NCBI RefSeq assembly: GCF_916619195.1
Contig: NZ_CAKAKL010000007.1
Coordinates: forward strand, 62,001 to 126,000
DNA: 64,000 nucleotides
DNA from: Inquilinus sp. Marseille-Q2685
Lineage (GTDB): Bacteria; Pseudomonadota; Alphaproteobacteria; DSM-16000; Inquilinaceae
Reading direction: 5' to 3'
Shown here piece after piece: positions 36,326 to 43,111 of this stretch (positions within the stretch are counted from its first letter, which is position 1; each line of letters starts with the position of its first letter). Below the pieces are notes generated by a model. That model had not been told where the DNA came from and made no database searches. It worked only from the letters and a program-made list of their open reading frames with translations. The translations under genes and the position numbers were made by a program.

Positions 36326-38211
36326 CCCGCGGCCTCCAGGCGGGGGGGGGCGGCGGAGATCGGGGGGGGGGGTTTTCGTCGCCTGGCCCGCCCCTCCTCG
36401 ACGAAGCCGACCAGGCCCTTGGGGGAGGCCACGACCAGCAGCACGATGATGCCGCCCAGCACCAGCTTCGACAGGTCGGTCTGGCTGACCAGCCAGATCG
36501 CCAGCGCCTTGTAGACGATGGCGCCGATCACGGCGCCGGACGCGGTCTCGATGCCGCCCAGCAGCACCATGACCAGCCCGTCGATCGACAGCGGGATGCC
36601 GAGATTGTCCGGGAAGACGCTGCCCTTGAGGAAGGCGAACAGCGCCCCGGCCAGCCCGGCGGTGGTGCCGGCGACCAGGAAGGCGGCCCATTGCACGCCG
36701 GCCCGGCCGATGCCGATGGCCTCGGCCCGCTGGGTCGAATCCCGCACCCCGCGCAGGGCGAAGCCGAAGGGCGAGAAGGTCAGGATCCGCAAGAGCGCGA
36801 TGCCTGCGGCCGCCACGGCCAACGCCAGCCAGTAGAAGCCGGCCGGGCTGGCGGCCCATGACGAGGGCCAGATCCCCAGCATGCCGTTGTCGCCGCCGGT
36901 CAGCTCGACCCACTGCGTCGCCACCGACCAGGTGATCTGGGCGAAGGCCAGGGTCAGCATGGCGAAGTACACGCCGGACAGGCGCACGCAGAAGGCGCCG
37001 AACAGCGCCGCCCCGGCCAGCCCGAACAGCGGCCCGGCCAGCAGCGCCACCTCCATCGGCAGGCCCATCGCCCTCACCGCGAAGGCGGCGCCATAGGTGC
37101 CGAGGCCGAAATAGGCGGCATGGCCGAAGGAGGCGAGGCCGCCGGTGGTCATCAGGAACTGCAGGCTGGCGGCGAACAGGGCGAAGATCGCGATCTCGGA
37201 CGCCACCGCCAAGGCGTAGCCGCCGGCGACCGTCGGCAGCAGCGCCGCGGCCGCGAGGGCGACGAGCAGGGCGATGCGCTCCCCGGTGCCGAAGGGCCGC
37301 CAGGGCCGGATGGCGATACCGATGGTCGGCCGCGCCGGCCCCTCCGCCTTGCCCAGCAGGCCCCAGGGCCGCACCACCAGCACGCAGGCCATCACCAGGA
37401 ACACCAGCACCAGAGAGATGGTGGGGAAGACCAGGATGCCGAAGGCGTTCAGCTCCGACACCAGCACCGCGGCGATAAAGGCGCCGGGCACGCTGCCGAG
37501 GCCGCCGATCACCACCACGACGAAGACCTCGACGATGATGCGCAGATCCATGGTGTGGGTGACCGCGTCGCGCGGGATCTGCAGCGCCCCGCCCAGGCCG
37601 GCCAGGAACACGCCGAGCGCGAAGACGCTGGTGAACAGCCATTTCTGGTTCACGCCCAGCGCCGCGACCATGTCGCGGTCCTGGGTCGCCGCCCGCACCA
37701 GCACGCCCCAGCGGGTGCGCCGGAACAGCAGCCACAGCAGGCCGAGCACGACGGGGCCGAGGACGATCAGGAACAGGTCGTACAGCGGCAGCCTCTGGCC
37801 CAGGATCTCGACCGCGCCGCGGAAGCCCGGCGCGCGGCGGCCGACCAGGTCCTCCGGCCCCCAGATCAGGACCGCGAGGTCCTGCACCATCAGGGTGACG
37901 CCGAAGGTGGCCAGCAGCTGGAACAGCTCCGGCGCCCGGTAGATCCGGCGCAGCAGCACGATCTCCAGCAGGGCGCCGAGCGCCGCCACGATCAGCGCCG
38001 CGGCGACGAGACCGCCCCAGAAGCCGAGGGCGCCGGAGAAGCGCTCGGTCAGGGTGTAGGCGAGATACGCGCCCAGCATGTAGAAGGCGCCGTGCGCGAA
38101 GTTCACGATCCGCGTCACGCCGAAGATGATCGACAGGCCCGACGCCACCAGGAACAGCGAGGCGGCGCTGGCGAGTCCGGTCAGGAACTGGGCGACGAGG
38201 AAATCCACCAA
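36322..38211 (-). CDS. Fused LivH-LivM permease of the second importer
   Basis: 629 aa. The N-terminal half (to about residue 290) is LivH-like (GVTRIVNFAHGAFYMLGAYL). The C-terminal half is LivM-like (LMTTGGLASFGHAAYFGLGTYG; ALRGVRDSTQRAEAIGIGRA). One chain thus provides both membrane subunits, with about 16-18 hydrophobic segments in total. The final 25 residues (RARRRKPPPPISAAPPRL) come from a G-tract region and are unlike normal LivM ends, suggesting tract-length drift. 104 bp separate it from livK. Confidence 0.92.
   Translation of the reverse strand: MVDFLVAQFLTGLASAASLFLVASGLSIIFGVTRIVNFAHGAFYMLGAYLAYTLTERFSGALGFWGGLVAAALIVAALGALLEIVLLRRIYRAPELFQLLATFGVTLMVQDLAVLIWGPEDLVGRRAPGFRGAVEILGQRLPLYDLFLIVLGPVVLGLLWLLFRRTRWGVLVRAATQDRDMVAALGVNQKWLFTSVFALGVFLAGLGGALQIPRDAVTHTMDLRIIVEVFVVVVIGGLGSVPGAFIAAVLVSELNAFGILVFPTISLVLVFLVMACVLVVRPWGLLGKAEGPARPTIGIAIRPWRPFGTGERIALLVALAAAALLPTVAGGYALAVASEIAIFALFAASLQFLMTTGGLASFGHAAYFGLGTYGAAFAVRAMGLPMEVALLAGPLFGLAGAALFGAFCVRLSGVYFAMLTLAFAQITWSVATQWVELTGGDNGMLGIWPSSWAASPAGFYWLALAVAAAGIALLRILTFSPFGFALRGVRDSTQRAEAIGIGRAGVQWAAFLVAGTTAGLAGALFAFLKGSVFPDNLGIPLSIDGLVMVLLGGIETASGAVIGAIVYKALAIWLVSQTDLSKLVLGGIIVLLVVASPKGLVGFVEEGRARRRKPPPPISAAPPRLEAAG
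36342..36372. repeat. Two long G homopolymer tracts at the livHM/livG junction
   Basis: G9 at 36342-36350 and G11 at 36362-36372, separated by 11 bases. They code for the odd Pro-rich C-terminus of LivHM. Tracts this long are prone to slipped-strand change or to sequencing error. Confidence 0.85.
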
Positions 38212-38231
38212 GCCTCTCCCGTTACTTATTC

Positions 38232-38278
38232 TAGTCCCCCCTCCCCCTGCGGGAGGGGGTAGGGGGAGGGGGTTTTCG
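38232..38278. repeat. Short family B-like palindrome between livK and livHM
   Basis: ctagtcccccctccccctgcgggagggggtagggggagg. It forms a C/G-rich hairpin inside the operon and may lower expression of the membrane components relative to the binding protein. Confidence 0.65.
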
Positions 38279-38315
38279 ATGCGGGACTCCGGCGGTGCCG
38301 GTTCAACAAGGACGG

Positions 38316-39518
38316 CTATTCCGCCGGCCGCAGCTTGGCGACCTCGGCATCGGACGGCAGGTAGTTGGCGCCATCACGGTACTGGAAATCGGTCATCACG
38401 CCCTTGCCGTCCTCGACCGTGGTCTTGCCGACGAAGGCGCCGAGCGTCGACTGGTGGTCGATCTTGCGGAAGGTGATCGGGCCGAACGGGCTGTCGACGC
38501 CAATGCCCTCGGCCGCCGCGATCATCTTGTCGGGATCGGCCGACCCGGCCTTGGCCAGGATCGCCGCGATCGACTTCATGGTGGTGTAGCCGACGATCGA
38601 GCCGAGCCGCGGATAGTCGTCGTACTTGGCCTGGTAGGCCTTCAGGAACGCGTCGTGCTCCGGCGACTTGATCGCGTACCAGGGATAGCCGGTGACGATC
38701 CAGCCCTCCGGCGTCTCGTCCTTCAGCGGATCGAGGTACTCCGGCTCGCCGGTCAGGAAGCTGACCACCGAGCGGTCGTCGAACAGGCCGCGGGTGTTGC
38801 CCTCGCGCACGAACTTCACCAGGTCGGCGCCGAAGGTGACGTTCAGGATCGCCTCGGGCTGCGCCGCCGCCAGCGCCTGCACCACCGCGCCGGCGTCGAT
38901 CTTGCCCTGCGGCGGCCACTGCTCGTTGACCCATTCGATGTCCGGCCGCTTGGCGGACAGCAGCTGCTTGAACACGGCCACGGCCGACTGGCCGTATTCG
39001 TAGTTCGGCGCCACCGTGGCCCAGCGCTTGGCCGGCAGCTTCGCCGCCTCCTCGGCCAGCATCGCCGCCTGCATGTAGTTCGACGGGCGCAGCCGGAAGG
39101 TGTAGCGGTTGCCGTTGGCCCAGGTGACGGCATCGGTCAGGGGCTCCGCCGCCATGAAGAACACCTTCTTCTGCTTGGCGAAATCCGACACGGCGAGGCC
39201 GATGTTGGAGAAGAAGGTACCGGCCAGGATGGTCACGCCTTCGCCCGAGACCAGCTCGTTGGCCGCGGTCACGGCATCGGCCGGCTTGCCGCCGTCGTCC
39301 TTGGAGATGACGACCAGCTTCTGGCCGTTGACCCCGCCGGCGGCGTTGATCTCCTCGATCGCCAGCTGCCAGCCCTTGCGATAGGGCTCGGTAAAGGCCG
39401 GCAGGCCGGCATAGCTGTTGATCTCCCCGATCTTGATCTCCTGCGCTCCGGCCGAAGCCGGCCCGCAGAGGGCGGCGGCCAGCGCCAGGACCGCCGCGAC
39501 GTGAAACCCTGCCTTCAT
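38316..39518 (-). CDS. Periplasmic substrate-binding protein of the second importer
   Basis: 400 aa. Signal peptide MKAGFHVAAVLALAAALCGP, cleavage near ASAGAQ. The mature protein begins EIKIGEINSYAGLPAFTEPY, a type-1 periplasmic fold of the group often found with aromatic-acid importers. It lies 52 bp after the DUF1185 pair and before livHM. The context suggests an N-heteroaromatic carboxylate ligand; this is inference. Confidence 0.9.
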   Translation of the reverse strand: MKAGFHVAAVLALAAALCGPASAGAQEIKIGEINSYAGLPAFTEPYRKGWQLAIEEINAAGGVNGQKLVVISKDDGGKPADAVTAANELVSGEGVTILAGTFFSNIGLAVSDFAKQKKVFFMAAEPLTDAVTWANGNRYTFRLRPSNYMQAAMLAEEAAKLPAKRWATVAPNYEYGQSAVAVFKQLLSAKRPDIEWVNEQWPPQGKIDAGAVVQALAAAQPEAILNVTFGADLVKFVREGNTRGLFDDRSVVSFLTGEPEYLDPLKDETPEGWIVTGYPWYAIKSPEHDAFLKAYQAKYDDYPRLGSIVGYTTMKSIAAILAKAGSADPDKMIAAAEGIGVDSPFGPITFRKIDHQSTLGAFVGKTTVEDGKGVMTDFQYRDGANYLPSDAEVAKLRPAE

Positions 39519-39570
39519 CCCTGTCTCCTTCGTGTCCTTGTCGGTCGGGCTGCCTTGTGGTTTGCCCGAT

Positions 39571-40155
39571 TCAGCGGAGGCCGTCCTCCCCCTTGATCTG
39601 GTCCTTGGTCAGTCCGCCGACCCGGGGCAGGGGGCGGCCGCTGTCGGTCACCGCCACCGCGATCATGATCTCGCCGGCCCGCGGCGCATCGGCGATGCGC
39701 ACCTCCATGCCGTCGAAATGGCTGCGGACATAGGCTGCGTCCTTGTGGCCCAGCGGGATGTCCAGCGCCACGCCCGGGCCGCCGCGCTTCTTCGAGGACG
39801 GGATCAGCGCGGCGCCCTTGCCCAGCACGCGGCGCACCGGCGTGCCCAGCTTCGGGTGCAGGATGGCGGCGGCATGCTCCAGCTCGCCGTTCTCACCGAC
39901 AGCCGCGGCCTTGCCGTAGCTCTCCGCCGCCGGGCCGTCGATGCCCAGTGCCGCCACCGCCTTCTCGGCCAGCAGGCCGCCCAGCTCCTCGCCGATCTCC
40001 ATCAGCTCGGTCAGGTCCTCGGCATAGCGGCCGGCGAAGGGGTTCTCGATCACCGCCACCGCCGCGGCGCGGCGGGTCGGCGGGGTGACCGGCCGGCCCA
40101 TCTCGGTCACCGTCTCCTCGACCACGGTGACGATCTTGCGGATCCTCGCGCTCAT
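39571..40155 (-). CDS. DUF1185 (amino acid synthesis family) protein, second copy
   Basis: 194 aa. Same fold and length as the gene immediately upstream: RKIVTVVEETVTEMGRP, NPFAGRYAEDL, YGKAAAVGENGELEHAAA, YVRSHFDGMEV, GGLTKDQIKGEDGLR. The family name does not reflect a proven activity. It overlaps the first copy by four bases. Two tandem paralogues suggest a heteromer or two related steps in ring or ring-fragment processing. Confidence 0.87.
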   Translation of the reverse strand: MSARIRKIVTVVEETVTEMGRPVTPPTRRAAAVAVIENPFAGRYAEDLTELMEIGEELGGLLAEKAVAALGIDGPAAESYGKAAAVGENGELEHAAAILHPKLGTPVRRVLGKGAALIPSSKKRGGPGVALDIPLGHKDAAYVRSHFDGMEVRIADAPRAGEIMIAVAVTDSGRPLPRVGGLTKDQIKGEDGLR

Positions 40156-40736
40156 CGCAACCTGTCCTCGCCCTTGATCTCGCTGGCCTTCAGCCCGCCG
40201 ACGCGGGCGTGGACGCGGGCGCCGGTGGTCATCACCAGCACCAGCGCGATCTCGTCCGCCTTCGGGCCGTCCGGCACGCCCACCTCCATCGCGTCGAAAT
40301 GGCTGCGGACATAGGAGGCGTCGATATGGGTGACCGGCACGTCCAGCCGCGCGCCGGGGCCGCCGACCTTCTTGGCCGAGGGCACGATCGCCTTGGCGCC
40401 GCCCAGCGCCTCGCGCATCGCATAGCCGCCGGGAACATGCCACAGCGCGCCGTGCTCCAGCTCGCCGGCGGCGCCGACGATGGCGCCCTTGCCATAGCCC
40501 TCGATCGCCTTCGGGTCGCCGCCCAGCGCCCGGATCAGCTGCTGCGCCATGGCCAGGCCCAGCGGCTTCAGGTCGTCCATGAAGCCGGCGATCTCCTCGA
40601 CATAGCGGCCGGCGAAGGGGTTGCGGATCACGGCGACGATCGCCCCGCGCCGCAGCGGCGTCGCGGCCGGCGGCCCGCCCTCGTGGAAGATCTCCTCGAC
40701 GGTGACCAGGCGCTTGCGGATCTCGACCTCAGGCAT
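40152..40736 (-). CDS. DUF1185 (amino acid synthesis family) protein, first copy
   Basis: 194 aa, tandem paralogue of the next gene (RKRLVTVEEIFHEGGPP, NPFAGRYVEEI, YGKGAIVGAAGELEHGAL, YVRSHFDAMEV, KGEDRLR). Conserved Glu-Leu-Glu-His and Arg-Ser-His-Phe blocks could be active-site residues. The start overlaps the UPF0280 stop by eight bases. Biochemical function is not known. Confidence 0.87.
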   Translation of the reverse strand: MPEVEIRKRLVTVEEIFHEGGPPAATPLRRGAIVAVIRNPFAGRYVEEIAGFMDDLKPLGLAMAQQLIRALGGDPKAIEGYGKGAIVGAAGELEHGALWHVPGGYAMREALGGAKAIVPSAKKVGGPGARLDVPVTHIDASYVRSHFDAMEVGVPDGPKADEIALVLVMTTGARVHARVGGLKASEIKGEDRLR

Positions 40737-41613
40737 CGATCAGGCTCTTTGGTTGCGGAGACATGCGTGCGTCCAGCCCCACCGCCCGCGTCTCGCCAGC
40801 CAGATGCAAGGCGGCGGCGCGGATCAGGCCGCGGGCGATCAGGGGCTCGGCTCGGGCCGCGCCGGCGGCCAGGGCAGCGTCGATCTCGGCCGGAACCAGC
40901 GGGCCGACGCCGCGGGTCACCAAGCGGTCGCCCAGGTCGCTGTCGGGCTGCAGTTCCCGTGCCGGAACGCGCTGAATCGCGGGATGGCCGGGCAGGTCGA
41001 CGGCATTGGCCACCACCGTGGCCGCGGCATCGGCATCGGCGGCGCCGGCCGCGAGGATGGTCACCGCATCGGCGATGCCGAGCGAGAAGCTGCGGCCGCG
41101 CCAGCCGCTGGTGGCGATGCCGCGGATCCCGTCCCCGGCCGCCAGCGCGGTGGTGCCGAACAAGCCGGGCTGGTCCGGCTTGTCCACCAGGCCGACGGTG
41201 AAGCTTTGGCCCGGCGCCAGATGCAGGGCGATGTCGCCGCCATTGTTGACATAGGCGCGGTCCACCGGGGCCGTCCCTGTCATCACCGCCAGCACGGCCT
41301 CGGCCACGGCACCGGCCACCGCCGCCATGGGGGTGATGAAGGTCTCGGCGGCATAGGGCGCCACCGCGTCATGCATGCGGCGGGCGACCGGGCCCTGCAG
41401 CGGGCAGCGGTCCGGCCGGGCCGGGGCGCGCAGCAGGGCCAGCTCGTCGCACAGCTCGTCCAGAAGGCCGGTGAAGCGCCGCGCCGCCGCCTGATAGGCC
41501 GCCTGCACCGCCTCCATCGTCCCATTGGCCTCGACGATCAGGTCGATCGGCCCGTCCTGCAGATGCAGGCGCCGCCCGTCGGGCAGCAGCGCGATCTGCG
41601 GGAGGCGGGCCAT
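40729..41613 (-). CDS. UPF0280 family protein, ApbE-related
   Basis: 294 aa. The family is related to ApbE flavin transferases: YVNNGGDIALHLAPG and GIRGIATSGWRGRSFSLGIADAVTILA match the ApbE nucleotide-handling region. It lacks the usual lipoprotein signal and is cytosolic by sequence. It lies between the reductase homologue and the DUF1185 pair, with 8-9 bp junctions. It could flavinylate or otherwise mature the reductase; no direct evidence. Confidence 0.85.
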   Translation of the reverse strand: MARLPQIALLPDGRRLHLQDGPIDLIVEANGTMEAVQAAYQAAARRFTGLLDELCDELALLRAPARPDRCPLQGPVARRMHDAVAPYAAETFITPMAAVAGAVAEAVLAVMTGTAPVDRAYVNNGGDIALHLAPGQSFTVGLVDKPDQPGLFGTTALAAGDGIRGIATSGWRGRSFSLGIADAVTILAAGAADADAAATVVANAVDLPGHPAIQRVPARELQPDSDLGDRLVTRGVGPLVPAEIDAALAAGAARAEPLIARGLIRAAALHLAGETRAVGLDARMSPQPKSLIDA

Positions 41614-41622
41614 CGGCGTGCC

Positions 41623-43110
41623 TCAGCCGTGCGACCGCTTCGCGCCCTGGGGCGCGAAGGGCCAGGGGTTGTCGCGATAGGGCGCCACCGGCCGCCGCGC
41701 CGCGTCGACGCCGAGGGAGGAGAGGGGGCGGACATGGTCCATATGCCCCTCCAGCGCCTCGTAGTCGGACAGGCGCAGCGTGAACTCGATCGGCGCCACC
41801 AGGGCGGGGGTCGGGACATAGCCGAAGGCGTTCTCCGGCACCCGGGTGACGTCGACCATGAAGGTGATGCCGCCGCCCGGCCAGACATAGACCGGGGCGC
41901 CGCCGCAGGTGACATAGGTCAGCGCCTGCTTCACCGACCGGGTCAGCCGCACCGGGTTCTCGGTGACGCCGGAGCGCAGCGAGCCGCCGGCGCCGCCCAT
42001 GAACAGCACGGTGCACAGCGCCGGCTCGCAATTCTCCTCGATCCGCGCGATCGACTGCCGCAGCGCCGCCGGCAGCTCCTGCTGCACCGGCTTCAATTCG
42101 TCGTCCAGCACGTAATAGGCGAAATGCTCGCCGGTGGTGCTGACCATCAGCATGGTCAGGCCGGGCCGCGCCGCCTTCGGGTTGAACGGGCCCAGGATCG
42201 ACAGCGGGTCGGAGATGTCGGTGCCGCCCCAGCCGGTGCCGGGCTGCGCCACCTGGAAGTAGCGGCCGGGGGTGGAGCGGCGGCCCTTCATGTGGATGCC
42301 GGTGTCGGGGATGCCCAAGAGCTTGCCGGCCTGGTGCTCCGACAGCACGCCGGTGATGTGGTCGTCGACCACCACCACCTCGTCGACCTTACCGTGCCAC
42401 TGCTTGGCGAACATGCCGATGGTGGCGGAGCCGCAGCCGACCCGCATCCGCTCCTCGGCGGCGCCATTGACGATCGGCGGCTTGCCGGCCTGCACGATCA
42501 CGGTGGCGCCGTCATCGATGGTCAGCTCGACCGCGCGGCCGTTGCTCAGCTCCAAGAGGGTGTCGCAGGTGACGCGACCTTCCTTCTTGCTGCCGCCGGT
42601 CAGGTGGTGCACGCCGCCCAGCGACAGCATCTGCGACCCGTACTCGCCGGTGGTGACATGGCCGACCGGCTCGCCCTGGGCGCGGACCAGGCTGCGCTCC
42701 GGCCCCAGATGGCGGTCGGTGTCGATCTTCACCTTGACGCCGCAATAGCTGAAGATGCCCTCGGTCACCACCGTGACCATGTCGACTCCGTCGACCTCGG
42801 CCGAGACGATGAAGGGGGCCGGCTTGTAGTCCGGATAGGTGGTGCCGGCGCCGATCGCGGTGACGAAGGTCTCTGGCCCGCGCACCAGCTTGCCGTCCCA
42901 GTCGCCGCCGCCGCGGTTGAACGGCACCACGCTGCCGCCCTGCTGCAGGGTGCGGTCCAGCACCACATGCGGGTCGACCCGCACCAGCGTGCCGTCATGG
43001 TTGGCGTAGCGGTCGCAGGCCCCGGCGGCGCCGGGCTTGATGTAGCACATCACCGGACAGGCATCGCAGCGGATGCGGCCGTCCTCGGTCTTTTCCGTGG
43101 GCTGGGACAT
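41623..43110 (-). CDS. hnr: 6-Hydroxynicotinate reductase-like iron-sulfur protein
   Basis: 495 aa. The N-terminus has a cysteine cluster C15-x2-C18-x3-C22-x9-C32 for a [4Fe-4S] centre. The rest resembles 6-hydroxynicotinate reductase of Eubacterium barkeri, which reduces 6-hydroxynicotinate to 1,4,5,6-tetrahydro-6-oxonicotinate with reduced ferredoxin. Gly-rich blocks (VGCGSATIGMFAKQWHGKVDEV; VTCGGAPVYVWPGGGITF) are prominent. One base separates it from the Mo-hydroxylase gene. The substrate could be a related hydroxy-heterocycle. Ring reduction in an otherwise O2-using catabolic genome is notable. Confidence 0.82.
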   Translation of the reverse strand: MSQPTEKTEDGRIRCDACPVMCYIKPGAAGACDRYANHDGTLVRVDPHVVLDRTLQQGGSVVPFNRGGGDWDGKLVRGPETFVTAIGAGTTYPDYKPAPFIVSAEVDGVDMVTVVTEGIFSYCGVKVKIDTDRHLGPERSLVRAQGEPVGHVTTGEYGSQMLSLGGVHHLTGGSKKEGRVTCDTLLELSNGRAVELTIDDGATVIVQAGKPPIVNGAAEERMRVGCGSATIGMFAKQWHGKVDEVVVVDDHITGVLSEHQAGKLLGIPDTGIHMKGRRSTPGRYFQVAQPGTGWGGTDISDPLSILGPFNPKAARPGLTMLMVSTTGEHFAYYVLDDELKPVQQELPAALRQSIARIEENCEPALCTVLFMGGAGGSLRSGVTENPVRLTRSVKQALTYVTCGGAPVYVWPGGGITFMVDVTRVPENAFGYVPTPALVAPIEFTLRLSDYEALEGHMDHVRPLSSLGVDAARRPVAPYRDNPWPFAPQGAKRSHG

Positions 43111-43111
43111 G

